From an uncultured Aurantimicrobium sp. (lineage in GTDB: Bacteria > Actinomycetota > Actinomycetes > Actinomycetales > Microbacteriaceae): a stretch of 32,318 nt of DNA. Of the stretch, positions 1 through 9,795 are shown piece after piece; position 1 is the stretch's first letter, and each line of letters begins with the position of its first letter. Made by a program: the position numbers and the translations under genes. The notes below the pieces were generated by a model that was given only the letters and a program-made list of their open reading frames with translations, did no database searches and was not told where the DNA came from. Where the stretch lies: NCBI RefSeq assembly GCF_936931525.1, contig NZ_CAKZII010000091.1:1-32318 (forward strand). Reading direction: 5' to 3'.

Positions 1-1286
1 TCCTGGCTCCACCCCACCGAGCGCAACACATCACTGACGGATTTGAACAAGGGCTCCCCCGAGACAGAGACAGATGCCCCGCGCAACGCCATGATGGCTT
101 GTTTAACTTCTGGAAGGTCATAGAAACGCTTCGCGCCGTGAATGGTGCTGCTGATTCCAAGGTCAGAAAGTGCTTGTTCTAGAGCAACCGCCTGAACATT
201 GATGCGATAAAGCACAGCAATATCTTCAGGAAGGGTCCCTCCTGCGATCTCCGCGGCAATCTTCGTTGCCACAGCACGTGCTTCAGCACCGTCATTGGGA
301 TACTCCGCCAGTTGTGGGCTGGGTCCGTCGGGGGTTGCCGCAGTCAGGGTCAATGCACCGGGGCGATCTCGCATCAAGGCGTTTGCTGCCGAAACTATTG
401 GTGCTGTTGACCGATAGTTCGTCTCTAGCTTCACCAGATGTGCATCCGGATAGGTCGTGCCGAACGAGAGTAAGTAATCACTGGTTGCGCCGGTGAAGGA
501 ATAAATGGTCTGGCTTGCATCTCCCACCACGCACAGATCGCGGTGGTCGCCAAGCCACAGATCTAACAAGTGATGCTGCAGAGGTGAGACGTCCTGATAT
601 TCGTCCACGACGAAGAAACGGTAACGCTCGCGCACTTCCATAGCGGCCGCTGCTTCCGATTCCAGCAACCCAGCTGTGAGGAGCAACACGTCTTCCATAT
701 CTATCTGGCCGCGAGCATCTTTGAGATCCTCATAACCATTCATCACGGCAAGAACGTCTGCAACGGCCAGATTTCCTGGCATGGGGCGGGCATAAGCACG
801 CTTTTCATAGCTGGAGAGACTCAGATTGCTTGTCTTGCGCCATTCCACTTCTGAAGCCAGATCACGCAAGGTTGCTGTGTCGAGTTTGAGGCCCAGTTGA
901 GTGGCAACCTCAGCAAGTGGCCTTGACTTTGATTCAAAAATCTTCGGGGTTTCGCCACCGACAAACATGGGCCAGAAGTGCCCAAGCTGACGAAGAGCTG
1001 CCGCATGGAAGGTCTGAGCCTGAACGGGACCGGCACCCAAGTGGCGCAGACGCGTCCGCATCTCTCCTGCTGCTCGATTGGTGAACGTTAATGCCAAGAC
1101 ACGATCGGGAGAATATGTTCCTGTTGCAATGCCGTAGGCAATGCGGTGGGTAATCGCACGAGTCTTTCCTGTGCCCGCACCAGCGAGAACACAAACAGGT
1201 CCTCGAAGTTCTTCCGCCACAGCACGCTGGTCTTCATCAAGACCCGCAAGGAGCTCTTCAGGTGTCACAGGAACTATCTCGCTCAC
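1..1286 (-). CDS. uvrD2: UvrD/PcrA-family SF1A DNA helicase, partial (C-terminus lies beyond the left edge)
   Basis: Minus-strand frame open from a GTG at 1286 to the window edge. Translation includes Walker A 'VLAGAGTGKTRAITHRIAYG', 'LALTFTNRAAGEMRTRL', motif II 'FFVVDEYQDVSPLQ' and 'VVGDASQTIYSFTGA'. GTGA overlap with the nudC stop. The uvrD2-nudC-...-adnB-adnA order matches known actinobacterial synteny. Confidence 0.9.
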   Translation of the reverse strand, partial: MSEIVPVTPEELLAGLDEDQRAVAEELRGPVCVLAGAGTGKTRAITHRIAYGIATGTYSPDRVLALTFTNRAAGEMRTRLRHLGAGPVQAQTFHAAALRQLGHFWPMFVGGETPKIFESKSRPLAEVATQLGLKLDTATLRDLASEVEWRKTSNLSLSSYEKRAYARPMPGNLAVADVLAVMNGYEDLKDARGQIDMEDVLLLTAGLLESEAAAAMEVRERYRFFVVDEYQDVSPLQHHLLDLWLGDHRDLCVVGDASQTIYSFTGATSDYLLSFGTTYPDAHLVKLETNYRSTAPIVSAANALMRDRPGALTLTAATPDGPSPQLAEYPNDGAEARAVATKIAAEIAGGTLPEDIAVLYRINVQAVALEQALSDLGISSTIHGAKRFYDLPEVKQAIMALRGASVSVSGEPLFKSVSDVLRSVGWSQ

Positions 1287-2260
1287 GATGGTTGTCCAAG
1301 CCAGGTGTGTTCTTGGTCGAGACTCTCCCCTAGCCATTCCTCGATCAATGCGCGGGCAATGGAAACTTTGCCAGGAAGAACAATCTCATCCAGGCTTGCT
1401 TTGAGCTCATCACGAGTGAACCACCGCAGTTTCAGAATTTCTTCACCATCAGCAACATGGTTCTCCGGATCAAAGCCTGCTGCTACCTGAGCCCTGAAAC
1501 CGAGCATGAGGGACTGCGGGAATGGCCACGGCTGTGAGCCGAGATAAACAGGGTTCGTCACGACAACGCCTGATTCTTCAAACACTTCACGAATCACCGC
1601 TGCTTCCAGCGATTCACCGGGCTCAACATACCCAGCCAGCAGAGAGAAACGATTGCTTTCCCACATCGCATTGTTGCCCATGAGCAGACGGTCTTGGTCA
1701 TCAACGACGAGCACAATCACTGCTGGGTCTGTGCGGGGAAATACTTGTGCTGATTCATCTTCAGGAAGATGGCGAACCCAACCTGCTTGACCTGCAACCG
1801 TCGCCTCACCATTTGAGGGTGCATGTGCATGAGTACGGTGCCAGTTCGCCAAGGCAAGTGCTTGCGTGAACAAACCTGCATCGCGGTCAGAGAGTTCATG
1901 GCCGAGCACACGGAGATCACCCCAGTTGGACTGTTCAGGGCCTAGAACCCCGGCAGCACTGTCATCGACCGTTGCTGCCAAGAACGGGGTTCCAATAGGT
2001 TCACCAGATGACTCAACGGTGCTGATGCCGAGAAAGATAATTTCTTGAGATTGTGCCGGGGTGACTGCATTGAGCTGTTCCAAGGTCAGCGTGACTAATT
2101 GGTTCCCGGCAACTAAAGCTTTACCTTTGTTGAGCACAATGACGCGAGTACGTGCGTCTGCAGCTAACTCATCGAGCAAAGCAGGCCTGGTGCGTAATTC
2201 AGCCCTGCGATCGGTGGCATGACGAGACAACGTGAGTCGTTGCGTGAATTCGTCAGTCAT
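1283..2260 (-). CDS. nudC: NudC-like NAD(+) diphosphatase (Nudix)
   Basis: Nudix box 'GYVEPGESLEAAVIREVFEESG' followed by the NudC signature 'SQPWPFPQS'; 'FPRTDPAVI' precedes the Nudix domain. No Cys in the protein. Confidence 0.88.
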   Translation of the reverse strand: MTDEFTQRLTLSRHATDRRAELRTRPALLDELAADARTRVIVLNKGKALVAGNQLVTLTLEQLNAVTPAQSQEIIFLGISTVESSGEPIGTPFLAATVDDSAAGVLGPEQSNWGDLRVLGHELSDRDAGLFTQALALANWHRTHAHAPSNGEATVAGQAGWVRHLPEDESAQVFPRTDPAVIVLVVDDQDRLLMGNNAMWESNRFSLLAGYVEPGESLEAAVIREVFEESGVVVTNPVYLGSQPWPFPQSLMLGFRAQVAAGFDPENHVADGEEILKLRWFTRDELKASLDEIVLPGKVSIARALIEEWLGESLDQEHTWLGQPS

Positions 2261-2330
2261 TGCACTCGTTCTGGGGTATCAGTAGGGCATTGGATGCGTG
2301 GCGTTGAGTGCCACAAGCACATCCGCGAAT

Positions 2331-2336
2331 TAGCCT
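2331..2336 (+). promoter_or_regulatory. Candidate -10 box TAGCCT for the leaderless phosphotransferase gene
   Basis: TAGCCT-GTATTTC-ATG. Confidence 0.45.
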
Positions 2337-2343
2337 GTATTTC

Positions 2344-3411
2344 ATGGCCAGATCTCATATCACTCTAGCGGCGTTGGCTACAGCGGCTGTGCCCGGTTTT
2401 GACCCCGTTCAAGCCCAGGCTTTCTCCACCGGAATGCACGGTGACTTCTTTGCAGCCATCGTCACTGATGCCACTGGCCGTGAGCTGATTGTTCGCGTTC
2501 CCAACTCGGCAGAAGCTGAAGCGCAGCTCGGTGCAGAAAAGTATGCACTCGAGACGATGACGGCGGGCATTCGCTCACGTCTGAGCTTTGATGTGCCCAC
2601 CCTGGTTGGGCGCGCACCCATTGGTAAGACTTTCGGACTTGTCTTTGAATTCCTTCACGGTCACCAGATTTCGCTCGCTGACTTCACCGCAGAATCAGGT
2701 TTGCCTACTTCCATTGGAACTTCGATTGCGTCGATTCACTCGTTGCCGACCCACTTCGTCTCTGATGCTGGACTCCCCTTCTTCTCTGCACAAGACATTC
2801 AGCGTCAAACGCGAGATCTTGTTTCCAAAGCTCAGGGAACCGCTCTTCTTCCAGCCGCACTTTCTGCTCGTTGGCAAGAAGCTGTCAACGACAGCTCGCT
2901 CTGGTTGTTTGAGCCCACCGTGATTCACGGCTCGCTCGGTGCTGATTCCTTCATCGCAGGAACCGATTCGGTTTCTGGCGTTTTGGGCTGGGCAGCACTG
3001 CGCGTGGGAGATCCTGCTTCAGACATGCACTGGATTATCAATGCGCCCGTGGATTCACAAGATGCCGCCTTCGCCGCCTATGGCGACTCACGTCACTCGC
3101 TGGTTGACCCCAAGCTTCGTCAGCGTGCGACTCTCTACTCCGAGCTGGAACTTGCTCGTTGGCTACTTCACGGTGTTGAGCAGAAGAGCCCAGAGATAGT
3201 CGATGACGCCATCGACATGCTGGACCGCTTAGTCGACAGTGTTCACCAGGAAAACACCAACGCTATTGGCACAGACACGGCTCCTGTGTTGACCGTGACC
3301 GAAGTTGTTGAACTCTTGGATGAAACCCCAGGTGATGCGTCTTCAGCTCGCTATCGCGGCATGGAGCCTGTCACGGATGACCAGCGCTCTTCTAACTCTC
3401 TTTCGGAGTAA
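2344..3411 (+). CDS. Aminoglycoside/macrolide-type phosphotransferase family protein
   Basis: ORF 2308..3411. Start chosen at 2344 (MARSHITLAAL) because TAGCCT lies 7 nt upstream. 'VIHGSLGADSFIAG...GVLGWAALRVGDPASDMHWI' resembles the APH catalytic loop and following motif. Confidence 0.7.
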   Translation: MARSHITLAALATAAVPGFDPVQAQAFSTGMHGDFFAAIVTDATGRELIVRVPNSAEAEAQLGAEKYALETMTAGIRSRLSFDVPTLVGRAPIGKTFGLVFEFLHGHQISLADFTAESGLPTSIGTSIASIHSLPTHFVSDAGLPFFSAQDIQRQTRDLVSKAQGTALLPAALSARWQEAVNDSSLWLFEPTVIHGSLGADSFIAGTDSVSGVLGWAALRVGDPASDMHWIINAPVDSQDAAFAAYGDSRHSLVDPKLRQRATLYSELELARWLLHGVEQKSPEIVDDAIDMLDRLVDSVHQENTNAIGTDTAPVLTVTEVVELLDETPGDASSARYRGMEPVTDDQRSSNSLSE

Positions 3412-6400
3412 ATCCGTTCTGGTCTGATTACCTTGTCTTCGGCAACGAAGTAGAAGGCAGCATCAATGTTCTCGGCGGGAACGCCCGACCAGCGAGCATA
3501 GGCAAGTCGATAGAGGGCGAGCTGGAACTGCTTGAGCTCGAGATCTTCAGCATCTTTCGGAGCTTTGCCAGTTTTCCAGTCCACGATTTCGAAGCGTTGA
3601 CCGTGAGAACCTTCGACTTCATAGATGGCATCAATCTTGCAAATGATGATGCTGTTTCCAAAGGGAACGTTGACTTCTAACTCGACAGCAACAGGCTTTC
3701 GGGCGGCCCACTGGCTGCGTTCAAAGGTTTCTTTCAATGTCCGTAGGGTCTGCTCATCTGCAGAAACGAGGGCGCTTGCATCTAAGCCGTCGAGTTCACC
3801 CGGGTGGGCGTCGACGAGGTCGATGTGGCTTGAAACTGCAGAGCGTTCTTCAACCCACGAGTGGAAGAGGGTTCCCAATGCAGTGGCACGGAAGGGGCGT
3901 TCGGGCAACGGCCTGCGCAAGGACCGGGCAACGGCCTGTGGATCCTCGATGAAGTCCTTGAAGCGTGAGGCGGGAATTCGCTCAGGCAACGGAATCTCTA
4001 CATCAGCATTCGATCTGCGATCACGCTCAGCGAGAAGAAGATCAATTTCCGAATCCCAGGGCGTTGGCACGGTGGGACTAGCCAGATAGACCGCTTCGGC
4101 GGCACGCATAACAACATCTCTGCGAGAACCAAGCGAATCCAAGGGCCACGTCACAGTCTCTTCCTCATCACCGAGAGGATTGGTTTCATTCTCAGGGGCA
4201 AGGGGAAGCTCCCCGGAGAACACCCCAGCAGCGGCTAGCTCTTGCAGGAATAGTCCAGGAGGTCGTGGGGTGACCTGTGTGGACCAGAAAGAGGCAGAAA
4301 GCAGCAGAGAGTGCTTAGCGCGCGTGAGTGCCACGTATGCCAATCTGCGCTGTTCATCGTCATAGCGAACGCGGACCTCTTCGACGAATTCGTCGTAACT
4401 CTCCCCCAGCTCAACCTGAGTTGTTGCCGAGCGCCAGTTGAATACGGGCAAATGCAAGGCGTCACCACGGAATTGGAAAGGCAGACGGCCAAATCCCAAC
4501 CAGTTCTCGGCACGAGTGCGATTACCGGGAAGCTCATCTTTGACCATGCGAGGAATGGCCACGACGTCCCACTCCAAGCCCTTAGCACCGTGGATCGTCA
4601 TGATTTGGACCGTGCATGGCTCAGCAGGGGCAGATTGGGGGCTCAGGCGTTCCCGTCTTTCAGCTTCCTTCAGCCAGCTAAGGAAGCCACCCAGCGTTGC
4701 TCGGTCTTCGCCGTCAACATAGGCACTGAGGGGTTCCATGAACGCTTCAAGGCTGGAAAGCGCAGTTGCAGCAGATTCATTCGCGACCGCTTCGATATCC
4801 AGAAGGAGTTCCTGCTGAGCAATCGTGACAAGTTCGCGTAAGTCCACACCCACTCGGCGACGCAGACGAGCGATCTGCTCCCCGGCCAGCTTGAGTCGGG
4901 CCAGACCGGTAGCGGAGAGATTTTCCAAAACCTTGTGATTCTCAGGTGCTGACACGACAAAGTCCAGTGCATCAACCAAAGAAGAACCATCTTCAGACAC
5001 AACGGAGTTACGCAGTGCATTGCGCACTTCTTCGCTCAGGCGCTGCTGACGATGATCGCGCTCACTCATCCATCTCGCGACAGCACTGAGCCCCACTATG
5101 TCCCGAGGTGCAATTGCCCACCTGGCCCCAGTCAGTAGACGAACTAATTCAGAGTCTGCAGTGGCATCGTGCAGAACGCGCAGCGTGCACACCAAGTCCA
5201 CAATGACCGGCTCATCGAGCAAGCCACCAAGGCCCACCACGTGATACCGAACTCCGTGCTCATCTAATGCTCGTTTGAACGGTTCAATGCCTTTGAGAGA
5301 ACGGCACAGCATCGCTGACGTGGTCTCATCATTAACGCGATCCTTCAGCCACAGTGCCACCTGTTGGGCTTCGTCATAGATCGTTTCCGAGACGCTCAGT
5401 TCGACCTCACCTTGCGGCGCATCAGGCTTGGCACGCAATTGCGTGACGGGGATCTGCGTCTTGGCGGAAAGCGGTCGAACCAATACGTTTGCAGCATCGA
5501 GCACACCCACCGGGTTACGCCAACTTGTCGCCAGCGAGTAGGTCGGGGTGAGCTCTACTCCGGCACCAAAGGCAGCACCAAACTGTTCAATATTGTCTGC
5601 GGATGCGCCTCGCCAGCCATAAATTGATTGGTGGGGGTCTCCCACGGCCATGACAGGTGTCCGCGCAAAGAGCAGGCTGAGCAATTGCGTTTGCACAACC
5701 GAGGTGTCTTGGTATTCGTCGAGGAGAACAACCTTGAACTGACTTCGGAAATCTGCCACAACGCTGTCAAAGCGTTGACAGATTTCCAGTGCCAATGCCA
5801 CCTGATCGCTGTATTCAATGAGGCCTTGGCGGCGCTTGGCTGCAGCAAATTCGGTCGCGAGGTCAACTAACACCGGCAGTGTCGTTCCCACTTCACGTGC
5901 CTTGACCCACGCATCAACAGCAGCACTCTTTCGACTACCAGGGCCATCGATAGGCATGTTGACGGTGTGCTCATCAAGTGAGCGAGCAAAGCTTGCAATA
6001 TCTGCAGGGTCCGCCACATTGTCGGCGATGGCGCGGGATAGACGAAGTATCGCTTCGGTGAGTACATCCAGGCTCTTGTCGAGATCCGAGAGAACTTCCC
6101 CCGTTCCTTCACGAGCGATAGAACGGGCCAGCTGCCAGGCAGCTGCCTCACCCAACACTGTCGCATCGGGGTCACGCCCAATAAGCACGGCATACTGCGA
6201 ATAAATACGGTTTGCAAAAGAGTTATAGGTCGTGACGGTGGCTTGATCGAGCTCATCCATCTCGAGCGGGACAACCTTTTCCGCAACCAGTTTGGCTACC
6301 CGCTTGCGGATACGTTCTGCGAGTTCACCAGCTGCCTTGCGAGTGAAAGTCATACCCAAAATCTCATTGACCGAGACCTTGCCATTAGCCACCAGCCACA

Positions 6401-6560
6401 CCACACGGTTGGCCATGGTTTCAGTCTTGCCACTTCCCGCACCCGCGATGACAAGAGCAGGCTCGAGTGGAGCTTCGATGATGGCTTGCTGTTCTGGCGT
6501 GGGATCTGGTTGGTCGAGACGACGTGCCAGCTCTAAGGCGCTGATGTGGAAATCACTCAT
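3351..6560 (-). CDS. adnB: AdnB-like ATP-dependent helicase-nuclease subunit (UvrD motor + PD-(D/E)XK nuclease)
   Basis: 'VIAGAGSGKTETMANRV', 'VVLLDEYQDTSVVQ', 'MAVGDPHQSIYGWRGA', 'TIHGAKGLEWDVV', 'YVALTRAKHSLLLSAS'; C-terminal nuclease motif 'FEIVDWKTGKAPKD...LKQFQLALYRLAYA'. ATGA overlap with upstream adnA. Confidence 0.92.
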   Translation of the reverse strand: MSDFHISALELARRLDQPDPTPEQQAIIEAPLEPALVIAGAGSGKTETMANRVVWLVANGKVSVNEILGMTFTRKAAGELAERIRKRVAKLVAEKVVPLEMDELDQATVTTYNSFANRIYSQYAVLIGRDPDATVLGEAAAWQLARSIAREGTGEVLSDLDKSLDVLTEAILRLSRAIADNVADPADIASFARSLDEHTVNMPIDGPGSRKSAAVDAWVKAREVGTTLPVLVDLATEFAAAKRRQGLIEYSDQVALALEICQRFDSVVADFRSQFKVVLLDEYQDTSVVQTQLLSLLFARTPVMAVGDPHQSIYGWRGASADNIEQFGAAFGAGVELTPTYSLATSWRNPVGVLDAANVLVRPLSAKTQIPVTQLRAKPDAPQGEVELSVSETIYDEAQQVALWLKDRVNDETTSAMLCRSLKGIEPFKRALDEHGVRYHVVGLGGLLDEPVIVDLVCTLRVLHDATADSELVRLLTGARWAIAPRDIVGLSAVARWMSERDHRQQRLSEEVRNALRNSVVSEDGSSLVDALDFVVSAPENHKVLENLSATGLARLKLAGEQIARLRRRVGVDLRELVTIAQQELLLDIEAVANESAATALSSLEAFMEPLSAYVDGEDRATLGGFLSWLKEAERRERLSPQSAPAEPCTVQIMTIHGAKGLEWDVVAIPRMVKDELPGNRTRAENWLGFGRLPFQFRGDALHLPVFNWRSATTQVELGESYDEFVEEVRVRYDDEQRRLAYVALTRAKHSLLLSASFWSTQVTPRPPGLFLQELAAAGVFSGELPLAPENETNPLGDEEETVTWPLDSLGSRRDVVMRAAEAVYLASPTVPTPWDSEIDLLLAERDRRSNADVEIPLPERIPASRFKDFIEDPQAVARSLRRPLPERPFRATALGTLFHSWVEERSAVSSHIDLVDAHPGELDGLDASALVSADEQTLRTLKETFERSQWAARKPVAVELEVNVPFGNSIIICKIDAIYEVEGSHGQRFEIVDWKTGKAPKDAEDLELKQFQLALYRLAYARWSGVPAENIDAAFYFVAEDKVIRPERIYSERELEERWSSVTGSMPR

Positions 6561-9500
6561 GATGCCGACACCGCCGGGGCTGTATGTATGCGGAATTCGT
6601 ATCGAGTGTGGGGCTTGCCGCGCTCTTCTTCGATCACAATCGGTGCCGTGAATTCGTTACCTGCCATACCTTGGGCTGCGGTCTCAATACGTTCACGGAT
6701 GGTGGCCAATTCGCTCTCGTCATAGGGCTTTTGTTCCATAGCTTTGTAGAGCTTGCCCTTGGTGCCGTTCGTCACGTAGATGAGTTTTGCTCCGCCATTA
6801 CGTGACCCCTCGGGCACATCTGTGAGTACTCCTTCGGTGAGTGCTAATTGGTAACAGGCAAGCTGAGCATGCTCGGGAAGATCTTTCACACGAGGCTCAT
6901 ACTTCCCTGTCTTGAGATCCACGATCACGACATGTCCAATAGCGTCTTGCTCAATGCGGTCGATGTAACCGCGCAGGGTTGCTTTCCCCAACTCCAGGGT
7001 GAACCCACCTTCTGTAGCGAGCAGGGTCTTTCCGTCACTCTGGAAGTTCTGCAAGTACTCCGACACCGCAGCAACCATTTTGCGAACTCGACGGCGCTCG
7101 CCCGTGCTCAGCCATTCTGCATCGAACGAAAGTTCATGCCAACGTGCATCTACTGCTGCCCAGAGTGAGTCTGCGTCGATCGGCATTGAATCATCTGCGC
7201 TGGCGTCTTCCATGACTTTGTGCACGATGGTGCCGATGCCTTGGGCAGAGCTTGAGGTTCGCCCTACAACGGATTCAATAAACCAGGCGAGCTGATTCTT
7301 TTCCCATGTTTCAAGCCTGGACGGTGACACGGAAACCGTGTTTCCATCCTCACTGAGATCAACAAGAGGTGCATCTGTTGAAGGTTCACGTAAGCCATAC
7401 CACTGCGTAGGTGAAGCACCTGGAATCTCGGCAGCAGAAAGTCTGGCCAAAGCATGTGCAAGCTGGGCGCTGCGTTCTGAGGTCTCACCTCGACGCAGGG
7501 CCAGCGTGAGTGCCCTGCGCAGAGATCCCACCAAACCACGCAGAGTGAGCGGATACTCACTGAGCCCATTGCGTTCAGAATCGTGAACAGCCTCAGGGTT
7601 TATCCCTGTAGCCGCTTCGATCCGCCTCAGGAAAGGCGAAGGCAAGGTGTCATCATTTGCTGTCGCAGTGAGAATCACGGATTGCCGGGCACGGGAGATG
7701 GCCACCGCAAACATACGCAACTCATCGTCAAGGACCTCCTTGCGAGAAGCTGCAAAATCAACCTCAATGCCGACGGAATCTCCCATGAGGTCTTGAGCAT
7801 GGAGAAGCGAACCTCGTGGCCTCAGGTTTGGCCACAGGTTTTCTTGCACGGCAGCAATTGCCACAACATCGAACTCGGTGCCGATCAACGCCGAAGGGGT
7901 GCAGACCAACACTGCATCAGCTTGAGCTTGAGGGGCCAAAGTATCTTCAGGAACATCGGCATCCAAAAGCTCTGCAATGAACTCGGCTGCAGGGCGATCT
8001 GGATATCTTTCGACATATCTCTTGGCGGAGGTGAACAACGCCATCACACCATCCAGGTTTCGGTTGGCATCATCAGCGACAAGACCGGCACTGAGTGCCT
8101 CAGTGCCCCAGGTCTTGGCCAAACCGCTGCGTTCCCACGTTGTCCAGAGCAACTCTTCGATCGAGTTCCCGGCAGCAATCTCTGCTCGGAGCATCTGCAG
8201 TGTTTCTGCGAAACGGGCAGCACGGCGGGCAGGGGCGAAATCAAGTGTGACAAGGTCAGCAGGTTGGTCGAGTGCGGCGATAAGTAGCTCTTCACCCGTG
8301 CGCACTCCCCCGGCAGCGAGTTCATCGTGGCGTAATGCCAGTCTCAATCTACGAAGATCAAGGACGGTCAATCCCACCATGGGTGAGGTCAATAAATCGT
8401 TGACCACGTTGGGAGTGAGTTCCATCCGGCCCATCGCCACAGCGATGGCGGCGATGAGATCCAGCGCAGCAGGGTGTTCTTTCAAGGAACGTTCCGAAAG
8501 CAACGTCTTCGTGGGAACTTCTGCCACAGCAAGTGCGCGAGCTATCTGCGGCACCAGCGAGCTGGTGCGCACCACAACTGCCATCTGAGACCATGGCGTG
8601 GAGCCGAGAATGTGCTTTTCGCGGAGTTCCCTCGCGATAGCGGTGGTTTCGGCCACGCGTGACGGACGTTCAATGACGCTCACCGGCTGAGAAACAGCAT
8701 TGTCCACCACGGAGAGTGCTTTGCGTTGCGCACCGGCTTCTGCCGAACCCATCTCTGTGATTTTGTGCACAGCAGTGCGAATTGCAGGGCCGTGACGATA
8801 CACAGATTCGAGTACGAAGGTGAGTGATCGTTCGGCAGGGATTCCTAACTCAACGGCAAAACGTCCCAGGAAATTGGGTACAGCCCCTCGGAAGGTAGTG
8901 GTGGTGATGTCAGGGTCACCAAAAACAATGACAGGAACTCCACGGGCGGCAAAGGCTTTCAACATCCTGACAGCACCCCAGGTGAGCTCCTGCGCATCAT
9001 CGACAAGAACGAGTTCCACATCAGGCATCACAGCAGGCTCTGCGAGAACATTTGCGCCAATTGCCAAGATTTCGGAAGCATCAAAAGATTCTGTCCGGAA
9101 ACCAGCTAGTACCTCGCGATATTCATTCCAGAATTCTGCTGCGGCAACCCACTCGGGATGTTCTCGGGAGAGTCCTTGCGCACGAAGTTCTGTTGGTGTC
9201 CATCCAGCCTCGGTGCTGCGCGCAAAGAGATCACGCAGTTCACTGCGGAAGGCGCGGCGCTGGCGCACTTCAGCAACAAGTGGGTCAGGCCAGGCAGGCC
9301 CCGTTCCATCTTCGATATGGCCCAGCAATAACTCAGCAATGATGCTGTCCTGCTCGCTTCCGGTCAGCATTCGCGGAGCACTCTGGCCCGATGCCAGTGC
9401 ATGTTCACCTGCGAGGGAAAACGCGAGCGAACCAGGAGTGCGAGCTAGTGCGCCATTGGTCGCTCGCGCTAACCTCAGGCCCAAGGAATTGCGAAGGCGA

Positions 9501-9730
9501 CCGGCAGCAACACGATGAGGACTCAACACCACAATGTTGTCTGGGTTCACACCCTGAGCAACGCGTGCTGCAACGAGTTCGGTTAGGACTTGTGTCTTTC
9601 CCGTCCCTGGAGCACCCAGAATGACTGCTGACTGGTCACGGGGAAGCTCGATAATCTGCGACTGAATGAGGTCAGGGGCAAAAGGGCGCACGGGTGCAAT
9701 TTCACGCTGCACAAACCCCGTTTTAGCCAC
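6557..9730 (-). CDS. adnA: AdnA-like ATP-dependent helicase-nuclease subunit
   Basis: 'AVILGAPGTGKTQVLTELVAARV', 'LVLVDDAQELTWGAVRML', C-terminal 'LRGYIDRIEQDAIGHVVIVDLKTGKYEP...QLACYQLAL' PD-(D/E)XK nuclease. GTG start with TAGCGT 6 nt upstream. Confidence 0.9.
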   Translation of the reverse strand: MAKTGFVQREIAPVRPFAPDLIQSQIIELPRDQSAVILGAPGTGKTQVLTELVAARVAQGVNPDNIVVLSPHRVAAGRLRNSLGLRLARATNGALARTPGSLAFSLAGEHALASGQSAPRMLTGSEQDSIIAELLLGHIEDGTGPAWPDPLVAEVRQRRAFRSELRDLFARSTEAGWTPTELRAQGLSREHPEWVAAAEFWNEYREVLAGFRTESFDASEILAIGANVLAEPAVMPDVELVLVDDAQELTWGAVRMLKAFAARGVPVIVFGDPDITTTTFRGAVPNFLGRFAVELGIPAERSLTFVLESVYRHGPAIRTAVHKITEMGSAEAGAQRKALSVVDNAVSQPVSVIERPSRVAETTAIARELREKHILGSTPWSQMAVVVRTSSLVPQIARALAVAEVPTKTLLSERSLKEHPAALDLIAAIAVAMGRMELTPNVVNDLLTSPMVGLTVLDLRRLRLALRHDELAAGGVRTGEELLIAALDQPADLVTLDFAPARRAARFAETLQMLRAEIAAGNSIEELLWTTWERSGLAKTWGTEALSAGLVADDANRNLDGVMALFTSAKRYVERYPDRPAAEFIAELLDADVPEDTLAPQAQADAVLVCTPSALIGTEFDVVAIAAVQENLWPNLRPRGSLLHAQDLMGDSVGIEVDFAASRKEVLDDELRMFAVAISRARQSVILTATANDDTLPSPFLRRIEAATGINPEAVHDSERNGLSEYPLTLRGLVGSLRRALTLALRRGETSERSAQLAHALARLSAAEIPGASPTQWYGLREPSTDAPLVDLSEDGNTVSVSPSRLETWEKNQLAWFIESVVGRTSSSAQGIGTIVHKVMEDASADDSMPIDADSLWAAVDARWHELSFDAEWLSTGERRRVRKMVAAVSEYLQNFQSDGKTLLATEGGFTLELGKATLRGYIDRIEQDAIGHVVIVDLKTGKYEPRVKDLPEHAQLACYQLALTEGVLTDVPEGSRNGGAKLIYVTNGTKGKLYKAMEQKPYDESELATIRERIETAAQGMAGNEFTAPIVIEEERGKPHTRYEFRIHTAPAVSAS

Positions 9731-9736
9731 ATCCCC

Positions 9737-9742
9737 ACGCTA
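9737..9742 (-). promoter_or_regulatory. Candidate -10 box TAGCGT for leaderless adnA (GTG start)
   Basis: TAGCGT-GGGGAT-GTG. Confidence 0.45.
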
Positions 9743-9795
9743 CTGCGAACCACTGACACTCCCGCGGAAACAAGCCGGAGTAGCGCGTTTGAGAA

